This document shows, one piece after another, positions 43,514 to 50,910 of a stretch of DNA of 64,000 nt (position 1 is its first letter; the number at the start of each line of letters is the position of its first letter). This stretch comes from Mucilaginibacter sp. SMC90. Its GTDB lineage: Bacteria; Bacteroidota; Bacteroidia; Sphingobacteriales; Sphingobacteriaceae. A program made the position numbers and the translations under genes. The notes beneath the pieces were generated by a model. It had not been told where the DNA came from, did not search any database, and was given only the letters and a program-made list of their open reading frames with translations. The stretch spans positions 8,060,001-8,124,000 of the forward strand of contig NZ_CP094527.1 in assembly GCF_022811725.1 (NCBI RefSeq). The letters run 5' to 3'.

Positions 43514-44602
43514 ATGACAATTACTAAAGAACAAGTATTACAGGCACTGGGCAATGTTGAAGAACCGGATCTTAAAAAAGACCTTGTAACCCTTAACATG
43601 ATCCAGGATATTCATATAGATGGCTACAACGTTAGCTTCTCTGTGATCCTGACCACACCGGCATGCCCGCTAAAGGCCATGATTGAAAATGCCTGCCGTA
43701 ATGCCATCCTGCATTTTGTAAGCAAAGAGGCCATTATCAACATCAACATGACCTCGCGCGTTACCTCGCAAAAAAACACCGGCGTGCCGGGTGTAAAAAA
43801 TATCATCGCGGTAGCTTCGGGCAAAGGCGGTGTTGGCAAGTCAACAGTAGCGGCAAATCTTGCTTTAGGCCTGGCAAAATCAGGAGCGAAAGTGGGGCTG
43901 ATAGATGCCGACATTTACGGGCCTTCGGTGCCTATTATGTTTGGCTTAGAGGGTGCACGTCCAATGGCCAGCCAGGTTGACGGAAAAACCCGTATTGAGC
44001 CCATTGAAAAATATGGTATCAAATTACTTTCAATTGGTTTCTTTACAGACCCCAACCAGCCGGTGCCATGGCGCGGGCCAATGGTATCAACCGCTGTAAA
44101 GCAATTGTTCAATGATGCTGACTGGGGCGAACTGGATTACCTGGTGATAGACTTACCGCCGGGCACCGGCGATATCCATATCACGGTAACACAAAGCTTC
44201 CCGGTAACAGGGGCAGTAATTGTTACAACGCCGCAAAATGTAGCACTTGCTGATGCTAAAAAAGGAATTGGCATGTTCATGATGCCGGCCATTAATGTGC
44301 CGATATTAGGTGTGGTCGAAAACATGTCGTACTTTACGCCTGCCGAGCTGCCAGAGAATAAATATTATATATTTGGCAAAGGCGGCGGCCAAAAACTGGC
44401 CGGGATTTTGGAAGTTCCATTCCTTGGCGAGATCCCGCTAATTAAAGGAATAAGCGATTCTGGCGATGCCGGTAAGCCCACCGTACTTGAAGAAGACGGC
44501 CCGATGACGGCTGCTTTTGTAAAGATGGCCGAGCGTGTTGCCCAGCAGGTGGCAATATCAAACGCCAAAGCAATGGGTGCAGAAAATATTGTAAATAATT
44601 AA
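43514..44602 (+). CDS. Mrp/NBP35-type Fe-S cluster carrier ATPase
   Basis: Start chosen at 43514 (MTITKEQVLQALGNVEEPDL), 362 residues; an ATG 54 bases earlier adds non-conserved residues. An N-terminal MIP18/DUF59 domain (~5-85) precedes a P-loop ATPase: deviant Walker A ASGKGGVGKSTVAAN (~98), DADIYGPSVP and VIDLPPGTGD. The CxxC normally present near the end of ApbC (used for the bridging cluster) is not obvious. It acts in Fe-S cluster delivery, and the Nfu gene 30 bases downstream supports this. Confidence 0.93.
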   Translation: MTITKEQVLQALGNVEEPDLKKDLVTLNMIQDIHIDGYNVSFSVILTTPACPLKAMIENACRNAILHFVSKEAIININMTSRVTSQKNTGVPGVKNIIAVASGKGGVGKSTVAANLALGLAKSGAKVGLIDADIYGPSVPIMFGLEGARPMASQVDGKTRIEPIEKYGIKLLSIGFFTDPNQPVPWRGPMVSTAVKQLFNDADWGELDYLVIDLPPGTGDIHITVTQSFPVTGAVIVTTPQNVALADAKKGIGMFMMPAINVPILGVVENMSYFTPAELPENKYYIFGKGGGQKLAGILEVPFLGEIPLIKGISDSGDAGKPTVLEEDGPMTAAFVKMAERVAQQVAISNAKAMGAENIVNN

Positions 44603-44633
44603 TAACTTTACATAACGTTATAAATTAATAAAA

Positions 44634-44912
44634 ATGAGTTTATTAAATCAGGTTGAAGCAGCTTTAGATACTATCCGTCCGTATTTGGAGGCTGATGGGG
44701 GGAATGTTTCTGTTGAGGAGATAACTCCTGAAAAGGTTGTTAAATTAAAGCTTCTGGGTTCATGCGGATCATGCCCTATGAGCATCATGACCCTTAAAGC
44801 TGGTATTGAGCAGGCCATTAAAAAAGCTGTGCCAGAAGTTACAGGGATAGAGGCCATCAACTTAACCGACATTGACGACCCCAATGCCGTGCTTCCGGAA
44901 AATTTAAGGTAA
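44634..44912 (+). CDS. Nfu-type Fe-S scaffold (NifU C-terminal domain)
   Basis: Protein of 92 residues: TIRPYLEADGGNVSV, then LGSCGSCPMS holding the CxxC that binds a bridging cluster, and VTGIEAINL. The whole protein is the NifU C-terminal domain. It follows Mrp by 30 bases and should hand clusters to or from it. A small GGGGA/TCCCC hairpin (44932-44952) comes soon after the stop. Confidence 0.92.
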   Translation: MSLLNQVEAALDTIRPYLEADGGNVSVEEITPEKVVKLKLLGSCGSCPMSIMTLKAGIEQAIKKAVPEVTGIEAINLTDIDDPNAVLPENLR

Positions 44913-45033
44913 TTGTTAAGTAATGTTAAATCCCCGGTTCAATAAGGGGATATGACTTACTTTTGATGAAGATTAAAAACTATTTTGTTGCCGGCAGCGT
45001 AATATTATGTGGAACTAAGTAGTTAATGGTTTT

Positions 45034-45663
45034 ATGAAGTATTTAGTTGGCTTGCTATTTCTGTTTTTTTCAATGGGAGCCTTTGCACAAAGCAAAGACC
45101 GCCCTGTTGTGCAGTTTACAGGCATCACGCATAATGCCGATAGCCTCAAGATTACTATTCCCTACGTAACCATTACTAATACATCGGCACATAATATTAT
45201 CAACGTATCTAACTACAAGGGTTATTTCTCCTTTGTAGTTCATGAACGTGATACACTACGTTTTACATGTGTTGGTTATGCGCCGGTTACGGTGGTTATT
45301 CCATCAAACCTGCCAAATGAAAGTTATACTACCCAGGTATCCCTGAAAGCGCAAATCATAAACCTGCCAACGTTCCACGTTTTTCCATGGGCTACTACCG
45401 ATGAGTTTAAAAAAGATTTTCTGGCCATAAAGCTTGCTGATGATGACCTGGAGATAGCCCGTAAAAACATCAGCAAAGCTACCCTATCTGCCCTGTACAA
45501 CACTTTACCGCGCGATGCCCAGGAAATACAATCGGCCAGCGCACAAAACATGCACACTACTATCCTGAATTCGCACTCCCTTACCCCCAACCCACTGCTA
45601 AACCCGCTTGCGTGGGGTAGCCTCATCAAGTCAATATCCGACGGGGATAAGAGTAGTAAATAA
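45034..45663 (+). CDS. Secreted protein with carboxypeptidase-regulatory-like domain
   Basis: Protein of 209 residues. A signal peptide (to ~20, GAFAQ) precedes a CarboxypepD_reg-like domain (~25-110: IPYVTITNTSAHNIINVSNY, KGYFSFVVHERDTLRFTCVG). The rest (~115-209) is helical and hydrophilic with a TPNPLLNPLAWG segment near the end. The plan is like that of 224-961. Small CarbD proteins of this kind are common in Bacteroidota and uncharacterised. Downstream of nfu but probably independent. Confidence 0.78.
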   Translation: MKYLVGLLFLFFSMGAFAQSKDRPVVQFTGITHNADSLKITIPYVTITNTSAHNIINVSNYKGYFSFVVHERDTLRFTCVGYAPVTVVIPSNLPNESYTTQVSLKAQIINLPTFHVFPWATTDEFKKDFLAIKLADDDLEIARKNISKATLSALYNTLPRDAQEIQSASAQNMHTTILNSHSLTPNPLLNPLAWGSLIKSISDGDKSSK

Positions 45664-45700
45664 TTAAAGATTTTTCTTGTGTTAAGCTATAAATCATGTC

Positions 45701-45786
45701 AATTGCGAGCGCAGCGCGGCAATCGCACGGAAGCATGTCCGCCCTGTGTAGCTACAAGATTGCTTCGTCGTTCCTCCTCGCAATTG
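45701..45786. repeat. REP-like element, GCGAGCGCAGC family
   Basis: AATTGCGAGCGCAGCGCGGC at the left and a GATTGCTTCGTCG...CGCAATT at the right. Reverse-orientation relative of 41051-41128; the right half is nearer to the family at 58587-58680. Twelve bases separate it from the IS end. Confidence 0.75.
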
Positions 45787-45797
45787 TAAGTGTTTAG

Positions 45798-46844
45798 TAA
45801 TTCGGAGACAGAATCAGGTGTTTTTATTTGTTGTTTAAGGCTGCCATTTCAATAGGTTTTTTGCCGTTAATACCCTGATGCGGCCTTTCCCAGTTATAGT
45901 AAACGAGGTACTTGAGCAATTCATCCTCCAATTCTTCGAAGCTGTCAAAATCAGTGTCTTCGATCAGATCTTCTTTAAGTGTACGCCAAAAACGTTCTAC
46001 CTTGCCGTTCGTCTGCGGGCGGTAAGGTTTCATATATCTTCTTTTGATACCAGTTTCCACCAACATTCGTTCAAAGGGATGGTTTTTCTTATTTAAGCTG
46101 GTAGAGGTGCCAAACTCAGGGCCGTTATCAGCGATGATCTCTTCGAACTGAATACCGAATTCGCGCTTAAGGGCTTGCATACAGCGCAGCGAAGTAAACA
46201 TGGTGGTTAAGGCGGTAATATCTTCCATCACCTCTGCCCAGGCAAGACGGGAATGATCATCCAACACACAAAGCAGGTACAGCTTCCTGTTTTGTCCCCT
46301 GATCACACTTTTACTCAGGTGATGACAGTCTATATGTCCTAACTGGCCCATGCGTTCCTTGATGATCTTTCGCTTTACTTCCTTATCTGTAACAGTTAAA
46401 CGGTTCTTGTTGTGCCGCTTCAGGATGTTGTACACCCCTGAAGGCGATGGGGTAAAGTTATTAGCTTTTTGTTTAAACCGGTCTGCTATCTCGAACTTAT
46501 TGCAGCCTCGCGAACGCAAATCGAGCACTTGCTGTTCATCCTGGGGATCAGGACGCCGTGTACTGTACTTAGGCCCACGTTTACCAGGTAATAAGTCGAG
46601 TTCATTACCGGATTGTTTAAACCGATTGTAATACTTCAGAAAACTTCTCCGGTCAGTATCATGAGCCAAATAAAAGTCTTTAGCGAACCTAAAACCCGGG
46701 TGTTCCCCACGCTTTACCTGCTCATATTCGCTGATTAAAAAACGATACTTACTGAGATAGTTTCGCTTTAAGGTGAGGTCAGTAGTGTTTATTCGCATAA
46801 CAAAATTAGCTTAGTTATATAAAGCTAATTCTGTCTCCGAATTA
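45798..46844. mobile_element. IS481-like insertion sequence
   Basis: A complete element of 1,047 bases bounded by perfect 17-base terminal inverted repeats (TAATTCGGAGACAGAAT at 45798-45814, complement at 46828-46844). One transposase gene fills it. The flanks (TTTAG left, TCTAA right) do not give a clear target duplication; the outer TA may be target-derived. It lies between a REP-like repeat and modC and interrupts no gene that I can see. Confidence 0.88.
45824..46798 (-). CDS. IS481-family transposase
   Basis: Protein of 324 residues. An N-terminal helical HTH region is followed by an rve-type catalytic core with the three acidic residues in HIDCHHLSK (D), ADNGPEFGT (D) and TNGKVERFWRTL (E). 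The frame is intact and full-length, so the element could still be active. The C-terminal YYNWERPHQGINGKKPIE is the usual IS481/IS3-type ending. Confidence 0.93.
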   Translation of the reverse strand: MRINTTDLTLKRNYLSKYRFLISEYEQVKRGEHPGFRFAKDFYLAHDTDRRSFLKYYNRFKQSGNELDLLPGKRGPKYSTRRPDPQDEQQVLDLRSRGCNKFEIADRFKQKANNFTPSPSGVYNILKRHNKNRLTVTDKEVKRKIIKERMGQLGHIDCHHLSKSVIRGQNRKLYLLCVLDDHSRLAWAEVMEDITALTTMFTSLRCMQALKREFGIQFEEIIADNGPEFGTSTSLNKKNHPFERMLVETGIKRRYMKPYRPQTNGKVERFWRTLKEDLIEDTDFDSFEELEDELLKYLVYYNWERPHQGINGKKPIEMAALNNK

Positions 46845-46926
46845 TCTAACCTTTACAGCAATGACATATTTTTGGCTTTCCCTACCCACCTGGGGAACAA
46901 AACGGCAACCAATTTATTCCAAAGGT

Positions 46927-47553
46927 TTATGATAACCCATCAAAATCCATAACCTCTCCCTCAAACCCTTCCAGCTCCTGCAAATTATGATTTACAATAA
47001 TAACTGTAGTGCCCAATTGCTTGAACAATGGTTTAAGCTCCTTTATCAGCAAAGTTTTCATCTTACTATCCAACGCCGAAAACGGCTCATCCATCAACAG
47101 TAGTTTTGGTTTAATAGCCAGCGCCCTTAAAATGGCCAGGCGCTGTTGTTGTCCTCCCGAAAGATGTTCCGGTTTGTGAGTGATGAAATTATCCAGCTGG
47201 CCCAGTTTCAGAAGCTGATTGATCCAGCCAACATCACCTGTGGCATATTCCAGGTGTTGTTGTACGGTCATGTTAGGGAACAAGGCATAGTTTTGGAATA
47301 CGAAGCCCACATTCCTTTTTTGGGGTGATAGATTTATCTTTTGCTCAGCATCAAACCAGGCGGCACCATTGGCTGTGATCTTCCCTTTTTGGGGCGATGA
47401 CAGGCCGGCGATCATTTTAAGCAAAGTGGTTTTTCCTGATCCCGAAGGCCCTAAAATTTTGGTGACCCCTCCGCTATTAAACTGCTTTTTTATCCCGAGC
47501 AATTGCCCGCCATTGTAGGCCTTTAGTTTTATTTCAATATCTACGCTGATCAT
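46927..47553 (-). CDS. modC: Molybdate ABC transporter ATP-binding protein
   Basis: ABC ATPase of 208 residues: Walker A GPSGSGKTT, signature LSGGQQQR, Walker B LLLMDEP, and switch IIVNH. The shortened length (no C-terminal TOBE/MOP regulatory domain) is unlike classical ModC of ~350 residues, so molybdate feedback through that domain is absent. Its start overlaps the end of modB by four bases. Last gene of modABC. Confidence 0.9.
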   Translation of the reverse strand: MISVDIEIKLKAYNGGQLLGIKKQFNSGGVTKILGPSGSGKTTLLKMIAGLSSPQKGKITANGAAWFDAEQKINLSPQKRNVGFVFQNYALFPNMTVQQHLEYATGDVGWINQLLKLGQLDNFITHKPEHLSGGQQQRLAILRALAIKPKLLLMDEPFSALDSKMKTLLIKELKPLFKQLGTTVIIVNHNLQELEGFEGEVMDFDGLS

Positions 47554-48221
47554 GCCAGAGGACCTTTCGCCTGATATTTATTGACAATAAAAACGGCCAT
47601 TACCAAAACAAACGTAATGGAAAATAAAATGAGCGAATAATTATTGGCCGATACATAATCCATTTTCTCTACCGAATCATAAACAGCAATCGAAGCTACT
47701 CTTGTAACCCCCGGAATGTTCCCCCCTATCATCAGCACTACACCAAACTCGCCAAGCGTATGAGCAAAAGTTAAAACGGATGCCGTTAATAGTGATGGCT
47801 TGATATTGGGCAGTAATACATACCTGAACGTTTGCCATTCGCTTTTTCCAAGGGTATATGAAGCTTCGGCCAGGGAATCTGGTAATTGCTGTAAAGCCGA
47901 TTTTACAGGGCCTACCATAAAAGGCATACTGTAAATGACCGAGGCCAGGATCAACCCCGGAAAGGAAAAAACCAGTTGCACATCAAACGTATCATGCAGC
48001 CATTTCCCCAAACCACGCTGCGGACTAAACGCAAGCAACAAATAAAAGCCCAGTACCGATGGCGGCAACACCAAAGGCATGGTGATGATGGCCTCGATAA
48101 TGATTTTTATAATTGCCCGCCCCCTTGAAAGCCACCAGGCAAATGGCAGCCCGATAAGCAGCAGCAATAGCGTTGTGATGCCCGCTAATTTTAATGTGAG
48201 CCATATGGGCGATAGGTCCAT
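47550..48221 (-). CDS. modB: Molybdate ABC transporter permease
   Basis: Integral membrane protein of 223 residues with five to six helices. The permease (EAA) loop is SLAEASYTLGKSEWQTFRYV, with the conserved Gly of the ModB group; TMPLVLPPSVLGFYLL is also typical. It sits in the inner membrane and pairs with ModC (overlapping gene) and ModA (16 bases upstream). Confidence 0.92.
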   Translation of the reverse strand: MDLSPIWLTLKLAGITTLLLLLIGLPFAWWLSRGRAIIKIIIEAIITMPLVLPPSVLGFYLLLAFSPQRGLGKWLHDTFDVQLVFSFPGLILASVIYSMPFMVGPVKSALQQLPDSLAEASYTLGKSEWQTFRYVLLPNIKPSLLTASVLTFAHTLGEFGVVLMIGGNIPGVTRVASIAVYDSVEKMDYVSANNYSLILFSITFVLVMAVFIVNKYQAKGPLA

Positions 48222-48237
48222 TGGTTAAAAATACAAA

Positions 48238-49014
48238 TTATTGTACCCGGTAACCATATGCCTTAAAAATACTTTTTGCAGCCGGGCTTAAAATGTATTG
48301 ATAAAATTTCGCCGCAACCGGATTATCCGTGCCGTGCTTCAGGATCACGATTCCTTGTTGTATCGGCTCATATGCCTTAGGATCAATAATTTTATAATAC
48401 AGTGGTTTCTTATCTCCCAATTCCTTCACCAGCGATTGCGTGGTGAAGCCCACATCGGCCACGCCTGTGGTTATATATGTATTTACCTGCGATATGCTTT
48501 CGCCATAAACTATCTTTCGTTTCGCATCATCCAAGATACCTTTATCCTGCAGTGCTTGCTCGGCGGCTTTTCCATAAGGAGCGATGGCCGGATTGCCTAT
48601 CGCTATCTTTTTTATTCTTGCTGTAAGCAACAAGCGCTCCCAGTTTTCAAAACCGATGTTTTGTGTACTGCAAATGATCAGGCTGCCGGAGGCATACACT
48701 ACCGGCTTTTCTTTAGCAAAACCATTTTTGAACAAAGTTTCCGGAAAGCTCATATCTGCAGATAAAAACACATCAAACGGTGCCCCATTGCTTATTTGCG
48801 CTACCAGCTTACCCGATGAGCCTATAACTGCATCAATAGTGGCACCTGTTTTTTGTTTAAAATCCTTTTGCAAAACCTCCATCACCGGCTGCAGGTTAGC
48901 AGCAGCAGCAACCCGGATATTTTGTGCGTTTGCAGTTAAACATACCGTAAACAGCAGGGCAAATAAAAAAAATATAATTTTTTTTGGCTTGGTATTGTAA
49001 TGTTCGCTTTGCAT
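48238..49014 (-). CDS. modA: Molybdate-binding periplasmic protein
   Basis: Protein of 258 residues with a signal peptide (to ~31, TANAQ). Family motifs: IRVAAAANLQPVMEVLQKDF, IGSSGKLVAQISNGAPFDVF and SADMSFP. The oxyanion-contacting Ser and Ala-Ala positions are present. It delivers molybdate or tungstate to ModBC. First gene of the operon; a structured leader precedes it. Confidence 0.92.
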   Translation of the reverse strand: MQSEHYNTKPKKIIFFLFALLFTVCLTANAQNIRVAAAANLQPVMEVLQKDFKQKTGATIDAVIGSSGKLVAQISNGAPFDVFLSADMSFPETLFKNGFAKEKPVVYASGSLIICSTQNIGFENWERLLLTARIKKIAIGNPAIAPYGKAAEQALQDKGILDDAKRKIVYGESISQVNTYITTGVADVGFTTQSLVKELGDKKPLYYKIIDPKAYEPIQQGIVILKHGTDNPVAAKFYQYILSPAAKSIFKAYGYRVQ

Positions 49015-49067
49015 CGGTTTTTATAGTTTTTTGCCTTGCAGGCAATAGTTTCGTTTGGTATTAAAGC

Positions 49068-49101
49068 GTATCAACATTTCCCGAAAATGCCCTTTTGATA
49101 C
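49068..49101 (-). promoter_or_regulatory. Structured leader upstream of modA
   Basis: GTATCAA/TTGATAC (49068-49074, 49095-49101) encloses CATTT/AAATG (49075-49079, 49085-49089), with a bulge on one side. A second small hairpin, TTGCC-TGCAA-GGCAA on the minus strand, lies nearer the start (about 49031-49045). Either could be an operator or RNA control site. Confidence 0.4.
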
Positions 49102-49235
49102 CATAACACCACAAATATACGCTTGTTATAGCCAATACCGGTTCATATATTAGTAATGTTAACCCATGAAATAAACCAATTTTTAACAAAAATTAAGGGC
49201 ATTATGCCTTCCAACCGATATTTAATATACCCCTG

Positions 49236-50720
49236 ATGAAAAATAATTTTACACGTATTCTGATAGCCTCTTTTATTACCATCGGCGTTTTTAGCGGGGA
49301 GGCCTGCGGCAAAAAATCAACCGTAACTCCCGCACCACCGGCTCCCCCTGTTATCCCGCCGGTGGTAACGCCTGTTAAAAGCGATGTTGCCATGTGGCTC
49401 ACTACTGCCGATCAGACAATCGCTTTTGCCAAACAAAATGTGGCTATCAATTTTAGTACAACGGCAGGCAGCGGCTCAACCATCAACGTCGATGCAGCCA
49501 CTATCTACCAAACAATTGATGGCTTTGGTTACTGTCTTACGGGGGGCAGTGCAATGGTGCTCAATAAATTAACCGCCCAGAAGCAGGCCGAGGTATTGAA
49601 AGATCTGTTTTCTGCCGATGACACCCACATTGGCGTTAGTTATCTCCGTATCAGCATTGGCGCATCAGATATGAGCGCTACCGATTATACTTATGATGAA
49701 GTAACGCCCGGCCAAACAGATGTTGACCTGAAAAATTTTTCTATTGATGCCGAAAAACCTGATCTTATCCCTTTGCTTAAAAAAATCCTCGCTATTAATC
49801 CAAACATTAAAATATTAGGCAGCCCCTGGACAGCCCCTACCTGGATGAAAGTTAATACACTTGGCAACAATGGCTTTAAAGGCGGCAGCCTTAATGCGGC
49901 TTATTATGATGCTTATGCCCGCTATTTTGTAAAATATATCCAGGCCATGAAAGCAGAAGGTATTACCATTGATGCCATAACCCCGCAAAATGAGCCGTTA
50001 AATGCAAACAACAATCCGGCAATGTATATGCCATCAAATGAGCAGGCTAATTTTATCAAAAACAACCTGGGCCCGCAATTTAAAACCGCCGGTATTACTA
50101 CCAAAATCATTGTTTATGACCACAATGCCGATAACACCTCATATCCCGTAGATATTTTCGGTGATGCAGCAGCTAACCCGTTTGTTGACGGTTCGGCTTT
50201 CCATTTGTATAATGGCGATATCAATGCGCTCGGCCCCTTGCATGATGCCTTTCCTAACAAAAACCTATACTTTACAGAACAATACACACCCTCAAATGGT
50301 GGTTTTGGCGGCGATTTGTCGTGGCATGTAAACAACCTCATTATTGGCGCAACCCGCAACTGGTGCCGTAACGTATTGGAGTGGAACCTTGCAACAGATA
50401 CAGATTACGGCCCGCATACCGATGGCGGCTGCACAACCTGCCGCGGGGCCTTAACAGTTACTTCATCTTCTGCCGTAACAAAAAATGTATCCTATTACAT
50501 TATTGCCCACGCTTCAAAGTTTGTACGGCCAGGGGCTGTCAGGATCTCATCTGATAGTGTTGCCGGATTACCAAACGTGGCTTTCAAAAATACAGATGGC
50601 AGTAAGGTGCTGATTGTATTAAACTCAAGCGGAAGTCAGCAATCCTTTAATATCAAGATAGATGGAAAAGCGGCTTCGAGCACTTTAGCCAACGGTTCGG
50701 TGGCTACTTATGTATGGTAA
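49236..50720 (+). CDS. GH30 glycoside hydrolase (lipoprotein)
   Basis: Protein of 494 residues. A leader with Cys near 24 (GEACGKK) suggests a lipoprotein, then a Pro-rich linker (~31-48). The catalytic (beta/alpha)8 domain has the GH30 acid/base Glu253 in TPQNEP and nucleophile Glu348 in YFTEQY, plus YQTIDGFGYCLTGGSA and SPWTAPTWMKVN. A short beta domain ends the protein. GH30 enzymes cut beta-1,6-glucan, glucosylceramide or xylan; the sequence favours the glucosylceramidase/beta-1,6-glucanase groups, but substrate is not proven. It is close in layout to the second GH30 at 53501-55384. Confidence 0.9.
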   Translation: MKNNFTRILIASFITIGVFSGEACGKKSTVTPAPPAPPVIPPVVTPVKSDVAMWLTTADQTIAFAKQNVAINFSTTAGSGSTINVDAATIYQTIDGFGYCLTGGSAMVLNKLTAQKQAEVLKDLFSADDTHIGVSYLRISIGASDMSATDYTYDEVTPGQTDVDLKNFSIDAEKPDLIPLLKKILAINPNIKILGSPWTAPTWMKVNTLGNNGFKGGSLNAAYYDAYARYFVKYIQAMKAEGITIDAITPQNEPLNANNNPAMYMPSNEQANFIKNNLGPQFKTAGITTKIIVYDHNADNTSYPVDIFGDAAANPFVDGSAFHLYNGDINALGPLHDAFPNKNLYFTEQYTPSNGGFGGDLSWHVNNLIIGATRNWCRNVLEWNLATDTDYGPHTDGGCTTCRGALTVTSSSAVTKNVSYYIIAHASKFVRPGAVRISSDSVAGLPNVAFKNTDGSKVLIVLNSSGSQQSFNIKIDGKAASSTLANGSVATYVW

Positions 50721-50851
50721 AAACTGTATTTTAACAACAAATAGCTAAAAATTAACATTTTAAATAACTGTATAACGTACTTTTAATAGGAATAGAAAAA
50801 TAAAAATATTATAATTGTATCCGGCCTGACGCTAACCAAACAACCATTTCA

Positions 50852-50888
50852 TTCGCGCCTGTAATGAATCCAACATTACAGGTGCGAA
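50852..50888. promoter_or_regulatory. Strong dyad upstream of the 7TM receptor
   Basis: TTCGCGCCTGTAATG (50852-50866) and CATTACAGGTGCGAA (50874-50888) are complementary except at one position, spaced by seven bases. No T-run follows on either strand, so it is unlikely to be a terminator. It ends 22 bases before the receptor's ATG and could be an operator for an auto-regulator or a 5' leader hairpin. Confidence 0.6.
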
Positions 50889-50910
50889 AAACATCCATTT
50901 TGCTGAGCCT

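Noticed and set aside
45790..46850. Target-site duplication of the IS481-like element
   Set aside because: TTTAG on the left and TCTAA on the right are not direct copies; the outer TA could be target or element, so no duplication is claimed.
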